Assembly: GCF_025151045.1 (NCBI RefSeq)
Contig: NZ_CP102285.1
Coordinates: forward strand, 434,001 to 498,000
Reading direction: 5' to 3'
DNA: 64,000 nt
From: Parabacteroides johnsonii DSM 18315
Lineage (GTDB): Bacteria > Bacteroidota > Bacteroidia > Bacteroidales > Tannerellaceae
The notes beneath the pieces were generated by a model. The model was not told the DNA's origin. It saw nothing but the letters and a program-made list of their open reading frames with translations, and searched no databases. Shown piece after piece: positions 25,041 to 33,442 of this stretch; position 1 is the stretch's first letter; every line of letters begins with the position of its first letter. A program made the translations under genes and the position numbers.

Positions 25041-26534
25041 TTAGTTCTGCTCCTTCAAAATCACATCATGCGCACCGCCTTCTACGATACTGGTTGAAGA
25101 GACCAGTGTGATTTTGGCGTTCTTTTGCAGATCGGGGATGGTGATAGCTCCGCAACTACACATCGTGGCGATTATTTTGCCTAATGTGAGGTTGAGGTTG
25201 TCTTTCATCTTACCGGCATAGGGAACATAGCTGTCGACGCCCTCTTCGAACTTCAGTGCTTCGCTGCCGCCCATATCGTAACGCTGCCAGTTCTTGGCGC
25301 GGTTTGAGCCTTCACCCCAGTATTCTTTCACGAAGTTGTTACCGATTTTCATCTTCTTCGTAGGAGATTCGTCGAAACGGGCGAAATAACGTCCCATCAT
25401 CAGGAAGTCCGCACCCATCGCCAAAGCAAGGACCATGTGATAGTCATGTACCAAGCCGCCGTCGCTGCAAATAGGCACATAAATACCCGTCTTTTTCATA
25501 TATTCGTCGCGTGCCTGTGCTACGTCGATCAATGCGGTAGCCTGTCCGCGGCCGATACCTTTCTGTTCACGGGTGATACAGATGGAACCGCCACCGATAC
25601 CCACCTTGATGAAATCGGCTCCGGCTTCGACCAGGTAGTCGAAACCTTCTTTGTCAACAACATTGCCGGCACCGACCAGCACCTTGTCACCATAGTTTTT
25701 CTTGATCCATTGCAGAGTTTCCTGCTGCCATTCGGAATAGCCGTCGGATGAATCGATACACAAAACATCGACACCCGCTTCAACCAACGCAGGAACACGT
25801 TCCATATAGTCGCGTGTGTTGATTCCGGCCCCAACGAGCAGTTTCTTATCGCTGCCGGATAACTCTTTCGGATTATCGCGGTGGCTGTCGTAGTCTTTGC
25901 GGAAGACGAAGTATTGCAAGTTCTGCTCCTTGTCGATGATCGGCAACGTATTCAGTTTATGATCCCAGATGATCTGGTTGGCTTCACTCAACGTCATGCC
26001 CAGTTCGCCGACGATCAGCTTGGAGAACGGAGTCATGAATTCTTTCACCTTCTTGTCGGGAGAATCTTTTTCCGCACGATAGTCGCGACTGGTCACCATT
26101 CCCAGCAATTTACCGTTAGGAGTACCGTCGTCCGTCACACCGATCGTAGAGTGTTCGGTGCGCTGTACCAGAGCGATTACATCTGCCAGCGTATTTTCAG
26201 GAGTCAGATTGGAGTCGCTGATTACGAATCCGGCTTTGAACTTCTTTACTTTCCGAACCATTTCAGCCTGGCTGTCGATAGGTTGTGAACCGAAGATGAA
26301 AGACAGTCCTCCGTTGCGGGCCAATTCGATGGCCAACTTGGGACCGGACACAGATTGCATGATCGCTGAAACGAAAGGAATGTTTAACTCGATCGCAGGC
26401 TTTTCGCCCACTTTGTGTTTCACAAGCGGAGTTTTCAGCGAAACGTTGGTTGGCACACATTGTTTGGTGGTTAAACCGGGAATAAGCAAGTATTCACCGA
26501 ATGTTCTTGATACATCGTTTAAGTAAACTGCCAT
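25041..26534 (-). CDS. guaB: IMP dehydrogenase
   Basis: Oxidises IMP to XMP with NAD, the first committed step to GMP. It is 497 residues, the normal bacterial length. The catalytic loop is [11 protein letters not shown] with the active-site Cys. A CBS-domain pair (Bateman module) is inserted at about residues 100-225 (T-S-R-D-Y-R between its halves). The substrate loop D-G-G-L-V-H-D-Y and the flap M-G-G-S-E-A-L are present. The loop reads GGGSIC rather than the common GPGSIC, as in other Bacteroidales. It stands alone between two plus-strand genes. Confidence 0.96.
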   Translation of the reverse strand: MAVYLNDVSRTFGEYLLIPGLTTKQCVPTNVSLKTPLVKHKVGEKPAIELNIPFVSAIMQSVSGPKLAIELARNGGLSFIFGSQPIDSQAEMVRKVKKFKAGFVISDSNLTPENTLADVIALVQRTEHSTIGVTDDGTPNGKLLGMVTSRDYRAEKDSPDKKVKEFMTPFSKLIVGELGMTLSEANQIIWDHKLNTLPIIDKEQNLQYFVFRKDYDSHRDNPKELSGSDKKLLVGAGINTRDYMERVPALVEAGVDVLCIDSSDGYSEWQQETLQWIKKNYGDKVLVGAGNVVDKEGFDYLVEAGADFIKVGIGGGSICITREQKGIGRGQATALIDVAQARDEYMKKTGIYVPICSDGGLVHDYHMVLALAMGADFLMMGRYFARFDESPTKKMKIGNNFVKEYWGEGSNRAKNWQRYDMGGSEALKFEEGVDSYVPYAGKMKDNLNLTLGKIIATMCSCGAITIPDLQKNAKITLVSSTSIVEGGAHDVILKEQN

Positions 26535-26569
26535 AGTGTTTATATTTACTGGATGATTTTATTAGGGCA

Positions 26570-26577
26570 CAAAAGTA
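26570..26577 (-). promoter_or_regulatory. Bacteroidales -7 box for guaB
   Basis: The minus strand reads TACTTTTG (TAnnTTTG), 36 bp before the guaB ATG. No clear -33 TTTG. Confidence 0.5.
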
Positions 26578-26625
26578 CTAAAAACTTTTCTTCCTTCCAT
26601 AATGTTCTATAGACGTAATTAACAA

Positions 26626-26631
26626 AGGAGG
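26626..26631 (+). promoter_or_regulatory. Consensus Shine-Dalgarno before the pirin gene
   Basis: AGGAGG lies 7 nt before the ATG at 26639. Such perfect sites are uncommon in Bacteroidales, and this one fixes the start. Confidence 0.6.
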
Positions 26632-26638
26632 ATTATTT

Positions 26639-27346
26639 ATGAAAACAATAGTGGATAAAGCCAATACTCGCGGGTATGCAAATCATGGATGGCTGAAGAC
26701 CCATCATACTTTTAGTTTTGCCAATTACTACAACCCGAAGCGAGTACATTTTGGCATGCTTCGTGTCCTGAATGACGACTCGATCGCTCCGGGAGAGGGC
26801 TTCGATACACATCCACACAAGAATATGGAAGTAATCTCTATCCCTTTGAAAGGATATATGCGTCATGGCGACAGCATCCGGAACAGCGAAGTGATTACTC
26901 CGGGCGATATCCAGGTGATGAGTGCAGGTTCGGGGATTTTCCATAGCGAGTTCAACGATAGCGGTGAAGAGCAGCTGGATCTTCTTCAGATCTGGGTGTT
27001 CCCGCGCGAGGAGAATACAGAACCTCATTATAAGAATTATGATATCCGTTCCGTCTTGAAGAAGAATGAGCTGGGAGTGATGATTGCGCCGGATGGTTCC
27101 GCCCCGGCTTCTATCAACCAGGATGCGTGGTTCTCGATGGGTACGTTGGATGCGGGACTGGTGAAGGAGTACAAACTGCATGGCAAGAAGAACGGCGTTT
27201 ACCTGTTTGTGATTGAAGGCGAAGTGGAGGTTGCTGATACAGTCCTTTCCAAACGTGACGGAGCCGGTTTCTGGGACACCGACAGTATTGCCATAGAAGT
27301 TCTGAAACACGCGACTGTGCTTTTGATGGAAGTTCCGATGGAATAA
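26639..27346 (+). CDS. Pirin family protein
   Basis: A cupin-fold protein of 235 residues. The N-terminal pirin domain has the metal-binding pattern H-P-H-K-N-M-E and later S-G-I-F-H-S-E, which together supply the His/Glu ligands of bacterial pirins such as YhhW (quercetinase activity). The C-terminal cupin-like half is present. The physiological substrate of bacterial pirins is generally unclear. It has its own Shine-Dalgarno site and is followed by a 1.2-kb gap. Confidence 0.93.
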   Translation: MKTIVDKANTRGYANHGWLKTHHTFSFANYYNPKRVHFGMLRVLNDDSIAPGEGFDTHPHKNMEVISIPLKGYMRHGDSIRNSEVITPGDIQVMSAGSGIFHSEFNDSGEEQLDLLQIWVFPREENTEPHYKNYDIRSVLKKNELGVMIAPDGSAPASINQDAWFSMGTLDAGLVKEYKLHGKKNGVYLFVIEGEVEVADTVLSKRDGAGFWDTDSIAIEVLKHATVLLMEVPME

Positions 27347-28022
27347 TCTTTGTCAAAATGACAAAACGTCAAACAGGCTCCGGTTTCTATTGGCTGTAGC
27401 CGGGATAAGTATCGGGAGGTAGCGTTTGTCGTCTTCTCGCGGAGATAAGGATTTCCGTTTTGCTACAGGAATGGAGCTATATGAATCTTTTTGTCTGCTG
27501 AAAGAATATCAATAAGCCTATGTCTATCGGTCGTGATAGAAATAGTCGAGGATAGCAGGCAAAACGATTATCCGGAACAGTCCGTCCGACAGATGCTTCC
27601 AGACAAAATAGAACGTCTCCGACAATGGTTTTTCTCAAAATAGGGGACTTGATCTTATAAAAGTGCCGACTTTCTTGCATGAAGGTCGGCACTTTCTATG
27701 TAAAAGGTCCTTATATTCCTACCCGTACATACCTATGTATATTCGCATACATGCTAATGAAACCAGAAACATATGCTTATGGAGCAGGGAATACATGCAA
27801 ATGTAGCCTGATTTGCCTTGTAAGGGAATCTGTAAGGGCGGGCTTACAGTATTGATGTGTTAGCCTAATTGTTTGATCGGTAATAAAATGTCCGGTAAGA
27901 TAGAGACTGGGTGTTATTTTGATTTATCAGAATACTTGTGCTGGAGGAAGTACAGAAAAGCCTTTTCATCTCTTTATAAAAAATCAATCGAAGAAATTTC
28001 TTGTTGGAAAGAAAAGAACTAC
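27347..28022. other. Gap without a recognisable gene (left part of a 1.2-kb intergenic region)
   Basis: No ORF here looks like a protein family. Frames of 60-70 codons exist on both strands (27477-27692 minus, 27873-28070 plus) but lack family features; the second runs across the left repeat of the candidate inverton. Small structures are a TTTGTCA/TGACAAA hairpin (27349-27365) right after the pirin stop and a strong hairpin at 27660-27695. The region could be decayed sequence. Confidence 0.5.
27660..27695. terminator. Hairpin, probable terminator
   Basis: A 14-bp stem with one G-U wobble (27660-27673 with 27682-27695) and an 8-nt loop. It stands alone about 310 bp after the pirin gene and may end an unrecognised transcript. 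Confidence 0.5.
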
Positions 28023-28369
28023 AGTCTTAATAGAACTATGGTATTTTTACAAACCCACCGTGTATTGTAATTGAAAATTCATTAAAAACACATTACCAAA
28101 CTCTTACCTCGGATATGTTTTAACAATACCATTCAGTTGGGCGTAAAATTAAACAAAAATATTCAAATAAAAGGATTGGTTTCCCAAAAAGTTTCAAAGG
28201 AAGAAACGCTGAAAAGTTCTCGAACCGCTTCTAATGTACTACTACAGATATACTTATTTGTTTGAAAAACGTCTTTTGAGGAGATGAGAGTAAGACTTGT
28301 ATCCGCTTCTGTTAATATTCAAACCATATCATAAAATCCGAAAATAAGTACCATAGTTCTATTAAGACT
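28023..28369. repeat. Candidate invertible promoter (inverton) flanked by 21-bp perfect inverted repeats
   Basis: Repeat agtcttaatagaactatggt(a) at 28023-28043 is repeated perfectly in reverse complement at 28349-28369, enclosing 305 bp. The enclosed segment contains a minus-strand promoter candidate: TATTTTTG at 28154-28161, with a TTTG at 28185-28188 and 23 bp between. In the present orientation it points away from the SusC gene at 28548, which would be the OFF state. Invertible promoters before SusC/D or surface-polysaccharide genes are well known in Bacteroidales. No recombinase gene is in the window. The repeat is seen; inversion is inferred. Confidence 0.6.
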
Positions 28370-28547
28370 ATAGTCATTTTAACTGCCTGTATTAATTAAA
28401 AATAGTTTATATGGACAACTTAAATAGATAGGCCTATGAGATAGGAATAGAGAAAACTGACAGAAAGACTTTAGGTCTTATTTAGAGTGTGATAAGCTTC
28501 AGGCTTAGATCGATTTATTATTAACCTTTTTATAATAATACAAGAAA

Positions 28548-31500
28548 ATGCAACAAAAACAGAATTGTGACTATCCTCTAAGAAGGAAAGGTTCAATATC
28601 TCGAGTATCGAAAGTCACTTGCGGACTGCTTTTTTGTCTGACGACAGGAGCATTTGCGGCTGGTGAGAATGTTGAATTGTTAACCTCGAATCGGATAGAG
28701 AATGCAGTACCGGATCAAGTAGGAAAGACTGTAACGATTATAGTCCAGGATGAAATGGGGCCGGTAGCGGGAGCTAATGTTGTTGTGAAAGGAACTACAA
28801 ACGGAAATATCTCGGATATGGACGGAAAGGTCGTTTTGCAGAATGTTCCCAATAACTCGACTTTAGTGATTTCTTTTATCGGTTATATAACTCAGGAAGT
28901 GAAGGTAAGCAACCAGGCGACCATCCATGTGAAGTTGGTTGAAGATGCCAAAGCATTGGAAGAAGTCGTGGTGATCGGCTATGGTTCTTTGGACAAGAAG
29001 CAGGTGACCAGCGCCATCACCTCGTTGAAAGCCGATGACCTGATGGTCGGTGTGAGTGGGGCGGATATCTCGGCGTCCTTGCAAGGTAAGATCGGCGGTT
29101 TGGTGATGAATAACTTGGGAAGTGCCAATTCCGGTACGACTTTCCAGCTTCGCGGTATGACTTCCATCAATTCCGGAAAGGCGCCTCTTATCGTGATCGA
29201 TGGTTTCCCAGGGGGTGATATCCGTTCGTTGACGCAGGATGATATCAAGTCTATCGATGTATTGAAAGATGCTTCCGCCGGTGCTATCTACGGAACCCGT
29301 GCGGCCGCCGGTGTGATCTTGATCACAACTAAAAGCGGCTCGGATACGAATGGGAAAGTGAGACTCACGTACAGCAACGAGTTTACGAAAAAACAAAACT
29401 ACAATGCTCCCGAGATGTTGTCCGGCCGCGAATATGCCGAACATAATATCGGTACGGATTACGGTTCCGATACAAACTGGTGGGACGAGTTGATCAATAA
29501 GGATAATTTCTCCCAGAAACACCATCTGGCATTGGAGATGGGTACGGAAAAGGCACAGGTTTATACTTCTTTCTTCTATGAAAAGAACCAGGGCATCGCG
29601 TTGCAAGACGAACGCCAGGATTATGGCGGACGTGTGAACGCTTCTTTCAAGTTGTTCGATGATTGGCTGGAAGTCCGTCCGGCTGTGGATTATCGCCAGG
29701 CTGCCCGTAACAACCACTATCCGAATTTCCAGCAAGCCATGCGTAATAACCCGACCCGCTCTCCGTACGATCCGGATAGTGAAACCGGCTATAATGTGTG
29801 GATCAACGAATCGTTGGACTATAACGTCGTAGCGGATGCCATGCTGGAAGATTACTACGGATTGGATAAATGGTTCAAGCCGGAAGTAAACCTGAAGTTG
29901 AATATCAAGCCTATTCCAGGTTTGAATTACCAGCAGGTTATCGGTTATGAAAACCGTCAATGGGAATTGCACCAATATTGGCCCAGCACACACCGAAGCG
30001 AGATTGACAATTCCCGTAAGGGGCATGCTCATCTGGCTTTCAGTAAGACGGAAAACCTGACTTCGGAAGGATATTTCTCTTATGTAAAAGACTTTAAAGG
30101 AGGACATAATCTGAACGCAACGGCTGGTTATTCTTATTTTGAAGTCAACGGGGAAAATTTCGGTATGGATAATTATAATTTCTCGGTCGATGGTATCAAA
30201 TATTGGGATATAGGCCAGGGCAGTTACCTGACGGATGGCAAGGCCGGCATGAGCTCCGGTAAATCGGTTACGGAACGTTTGTTCTCATTCTTTGCCCGTG
30301 CCAATTATTCCTACCAGGATAAATATATGCTTTCTGCCTCTATCCGTCATGAAGGTTCTTCCAAGTTTGCGGCCGACAACCGTTGGGCGAACTTCTGGTC
30401 TGCAACGGCAGGATGGCGTATCTCGAACGAAGAGTTCATGAAAGACTTTGAATGGTTGGACGATTTGAAGATCCGTTTCGGTTATGGTGTGACCGGTAAT
30501 AATGATTTTAGTGCGACTTATATGGCCAATATGTTAGGTTCGGACACGAACTGGATGATGCCGAACGGAACATGGGCGTACTCATACGGTAAATCGCAAA
30601 ATGTCAATCCTAATTTGGGATGGGAAGAAAAGAAGGAGTGGAACTTGGGTGTCGATTACTCTTTCTTCGAAGGCCGCTTGTATGGTAAGTTCGACTACTA
30701 TCGCCGTAAGGTGGACAACCTTTTGTTCAGTGTAAAGGTTCCGCAACCTCCTTATACACAGGGTAGCCAGATGCAAAATATCGGTAGTATGGAAAGTAAA
30801 GGTTGGGAGTTCGAAGTCGGTGGCGACATTATTCGTACAAAAGATTTCACTTGGTCTTCCAGCATGAACCTGAGCCATAATACCGGAAAGATCCTGACGT
30901 TGGAGGGTGACAACTCCTATCATAACGGTAACGGTTTCGTGGCTCCGGGAACTCCGGGCGATGCAGCCCGTATGGAAGCCGGTTCGACAATCGGTTCTTT
31001 CTATATGTGGAAGTTTGCAGGGTTCGATGATGAGGGCAGTTTCTTGCTGTATAACAAAGACGGCGAAGTGATCCCGGCTGCACAGAAAACGGAGAACGAC
31101 AAACAATATATAGGCAACTATACTCCGAAACTGATTATCGGATGGAGTCACACCTTGACTTATAAGAACTTTGATTTAGGTATCAATCTGCGTAGCTGGA
31201 TCGATTTCGATGTGTATAATACAATCAATATGTATTACGGTATCCAGGGACAGGGCAATCTGAATGTCTTGAAAGATGCTTATGGCAAATTCAACCATAT
31301 CAAGGGCGAAAAGCAGGTTTGTGACTATTTCCTGGAAGACGGTACATTCCTGAAGATCGATGCGATCACGCTGGGCTATACGCTTCCGATGAAGAAGTAC
31401 ACGAACAACCTGATCGACCGGATCCGTATTTATGGTACGGTGGGTAACGTTTGCACGATCACCGGCTATAGCGGTATGAATCCGGAAGTGGATATCACGG

Positions 31501-31586
31501 GCTGGGATAAAGGAACGGAAAAGTTCTGGAGCGATTTCTATCCGGTCGTCCGTACTTGGACATTAGGTATGCAGTTTAACTTCTAA
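28548..31586 (+). CDS. SusC/RagA TonB-dependent outer-membrane transporter (no STN domain)
   Basis: A TonB-dependent transporter of 1012 residues. The signal peptide ends near residue 37 (T-G-A-F-A-A-G). A CarboxypepD_reg-like domain covers about 60-135 (G-A-N-V-V-V-K-G-T-T-N-G). The plug starts after L-E-E-V-V-V-I-G-Y-G near 140, with I-V-I-D-G-F-P-G-G-D-I and V-L-K-D-A-S-A-G-A-I-Y-G. The barrel reaches a C-terminal M-Q-F-N-F. It lacks the STN domain, so it is not tied to the ECF/FecR pair upstream. Regulation may instead come from the candidate inverton. It is GC-richer than the first SusC. With the co-encoded M64 peptidase and CxxCH lipoprotein, a protein or peptide ligand is as likely as a glycan. 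Confidence 0.95.
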   Translation: MQQKQNCDYPLRRKGSISRVSKVTCGLLFCLTTGAFAAGENVELLTSNRIENAVPDQVGKTVTIIVQDEMGPVAGANVVVKGTTNGNISDMDGKVVLQNVPNNSTLVISFIGYITQEVKVSNQATIHVKLVEDAKALEEVVVIGYGSLDKKQVTSAITSLKADDLMVGVSGADISASLQGKIGGLVMNNLGSANSGTTFQLRGMTSINSGKAPLIVIDGFPGGDIRSLTQDDIKSIDVLKDASAGAIYGTRAAAGVILITTKSGSDTNGKVRLTYSNEFTKKQNYNAPEMLSGREYAEHNIGTDYGSDTNWWDELINKDNFSQKHHLALEMGTEKAQVYTSFFYEKNQGIALQDERQDYGGRVNASFKLFDDWLEVRPAVDYRQAARNNHYPNFQQAMRNNPTRSPYDPDSETGYNVWINESLDYNVVADAMLEDYYGLDKWFKPEVNLKLNIKPIPGLNYQQVIGYENRQWELHQYWPSTHRSEIDNSRKGHAHLAFSKTENLTSEGYFSYVKDFKGGHNLNATAGYSYFEVNGENFGMDNYNFSVDGIKYWDIGQGSYLTDGKAGMSSGKSVTERLFSFFARANYSYQDKYMLSASIRHEGSSKFAADNRWANFWSATAGWRISNEEFMKDFEWLDDLKIRFGYGVTGNNDFSATYMANMLGSDTNWMMPNGTWAYSYGKSQNVNPNLGWEEKKEWNLGVDYSFFEGRLYGKFDYYRRKVDNLLFSVKVPQPPYTQGSQMQNIGSMESKGWEFEVGGDIIRTKDFTWSSSMNLSHNTGKILTLEGDNSYHNGNGFVAPGTPGDAARMEAGSTIGSFYMWKFAGFDDEGSFLLYNKDGEVIPAAQKTENDKQYIGNYTPKLIIGWSHTLTYKNFDLGINLRSWIDFDVYNTINMYYGIQGQGNLNVLKDAYGKFNHIKGEKQVCDYFLEDGTFLKIDAITLGYTLPMKKYTNNLIDRIRIYGTVGNVCTITGYSGMNPEVDITGWDKGTEKFWSDFYPVVRTWTLGMQFNF

Positions 31587-31600
31587 TACAAGATTGTAAG

Positions 31601-33322
31601 ATGAAAAAGAAAAATATATTCCAATTGTTTTTATCCGGAGTGATCTGCCTGCTGTGCACTACTTCCTGTAGTGTCGAACCTGATTTTTATTCGCAGGTGG
31701 TTCCGGAGACTTTTTATAGCTCACAAGATGCCGTATGGCAACGTTTCAACCGGCCGTTTACTCACTGGCGCTGGTACATCGCTCACGACAGTCCGCGTTG
31801 GTTGTTGCAGGAACTGGGGACGGACGAGTTCTGTCTGCCTACGCGTGGTAGCGACTGGTATGACGGGGCTGTCTATCAGAAATTCCATCATCATGAGTAT
31901 ACGGAAGACATGACGCGTGTCGAGACGGGCTGGACCAACTTTGCGATGGGAGTCGCTTTGGCTTGGGATGCATTGGAAGATCTGGAAAATGTCGACTTCG
32001 ATGCCTTGGGCTTTGAAGAGGGTACGCGCGAATCCATGTTGAACCAACAACGTACGTTGGCTGCATCTTTCTATTTGGATGGTTTGGACTTTTTCGGCGG
32101 GGTGCCTTTGTACACGACGACCCAGAGCGAAGTGAAAGGACGTTCGACGGATGTCGAGACATTCAACTTTATCGATTCCTTATTGAAAATAGCCGTTCCG
32201 AATCTTCCGATCAAAGAAGAACTGGGCGGGATGGAAACCGGTTCGATCCATCGTGCTGCCGGTGCAGCTTTGCAGGCCCGTTTGTATTTCAATGCCAAGT
32301 CTTATATCGGCAAGGAGATGTTTACCGAAGCCGCCCAGATCTGCCAGGATATTATCGACGGTAAGTACGGGCAGTATGCGTTGGAAACGGATTGGACGAA
32401 CATATTCGGATTTGACAACGAACGTTGTCCCGAACTGATCTGGTCCGTACCCAGCCAGAATGCGAAGACCGAGACGGATGCCATGTATTGGGGTATGATG
32501 GTTCCTTATAACTATAAGAACTATCTGGGTGGACTGGAAGGTTCCGGTTCGGACAATGCCCTCGGACTGGTGCCGAGTCTCGATCCTACAGGTAAACGCT
32601 ACTCTTATAAATTGGGCGGAGCGTATGCGAAGTTCCATGACAAGGATATCCGCAAGCAACCGTATGTATATGAAGGCAATGGCAAATATCGCGGTATGTT
32701 TATCGTGGGTGAATTGGTGAATCCGCTGAATCCGGAATGGGTTTGTACGGGTACGCGCGAGTATGCCGGCGAGGTGATCACGGTCGTTGACCAGATCGCT
32801 TATTTTGCCAAGGTAGGAAAAGATCCGCTTTATCCGGATGTGGCTTCGTTACCTTCGACGGTTGCGACAGCAGAAGAAAACTCCGGGGTACGTGTGACGA
32901 AACGCAGTCCGCGTCCGACTCAGGAAGAGTTCAAGCGGAAAGGCGATCCGGATGTACCGGTGATCCGTCTGGCCGAGATCTATTATATGCTGGCCGAATG
33001 CAAGATGCGTGCCGGTGACAAACAGGGGGCTGCCGATTTGATCAATACGGTTCGCAAGCGTTACTTCGAAGACGGAGTCGATCCAGATCCGGTAACGGCT
33101 ACTAATCTGGACAAATACCGTATGCTGGACGAGTGGCAATTGGAATTCTTGGCCGAAGGACGCCGCCGTACGGACTTGATCCGTTGGGATGCCTATGTGA
33201 CGGAAGACTGGTGGGATCATAAGGCGACGAACAATCCGAACCTGAATCGTTTCCCGATCCACTACAGTCTGATCGGTGCTAATAACCTGCTGGAACAAAA
33301 CCCGGGTTACGGCAGTAAGTAA
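31601..33322 (+). CDS. SusD/RagB family lipoprotein
   Basis: A surface ligand-binding lipoprotein of 573 residues paired with the SusC 14 bp upstream. The lipobox C-T-T-S-C places the lipid on Cys23. The helical SusD core is recognisable (L-A-E-I-Y-Y-M-L-A-E-C-K-M-R-A-G-D, then L-D-E-W-Q-L-E-F-L-A-E-G-R-R). The end reads L-L-E-Q-N-P-G-Y, the usual SusD terminus. A hairpin with a T-rich tail follows before the next gene. Confidence 0.95.
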   Translation: MKKKNIFQLFLSGVICLLCTTSCSVEPDFYSQVVPETFYSSQDAVWQRFNRPFTHWRWYIAHDSPRWLLQELGTDEFCLPTRGSDWYDGAVYQKFHHHEYTEDMTRVETGWTNFAMGVALAWDALEDLENVDFDALGFEEGTRESMLNQQRTLAASFYLDGLDFFGGVPLYTTTQSEVKGRSTDVETFNFIDSLLKIAVPNLPIKEELGGMETGSIHRAAGAALQARLYFNAKSYIGKEMFTEAAQICQDIIDGKYGQYALETDWTNIFGFDNERCPELIWSVPSQNAKTETDAMYWGMMVPYNYKNYLGGLEGSGSDNALGLVPSLDPTGKRYSYKLGGAYAKFHDKDIRKQPYVYEGNGKYRGMFIVGELVNPLNPEWVCTGTREYAGEVITVVDQIAYFAKVGKDPLYPDVASLPSTVATAEENSGVRVTKRSPRPTQEEFKRKGDPDVPVIRLAEIYYMLAECKMRAGDKQGAADLINTVRKRYFEDGVDPDPVTATNLDKYRMLDEWQLEFLAEGRRRTDLIRWDAYVTEDWWDHKATNNPNLNRFPIHYSLIGANNLLEQNPGYGSK

Positions 33323-33367
33323 AATGTGAAAGATTATAAAGTATAATTTTACTCTTTAGACCGGGGG

Positions 33368-33403
33368 AGAGAGGAACAGTCGCCAGAAGATGACTTCCTC
33401 TCT
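33368..33403 (+). terminator. Intrinsic terminator or attenuator after the second SusD
   Basis: A 9-bp stem (33368-33376 with 33395-33403) is followed by a T-rich run (tcttttgttt). It separates SusCD from the DUF6057 gene 40 bp downstream and may lower downstream expression. Confidence 0.6.
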
Positions 33404-33442
33404 TCTTTTGTTTCATTTCTTTTTAACGAAAACAATAGGATT

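Noticed and set aside
27477-27692. 71-codon minus-strand ORF in the long gap
   Set aside because: No recognisable motif or upstream start signal, and its N-terminal codons lie in the 27660-27695 hairpin; likely chance.
27873-28070. 65-codon plus-strand ORF crossing the left repeat of the candidate inverton
   Set aside because: No recognised family, and the frame would be destroyed by inversion; possible but unsupported.
28863-30107. 414-codon minus-strand ORF
   Set aside because: Lies wholly inside the second SusC gene, in antisense, with low-quality composition (many His, Arg and Ile runs).
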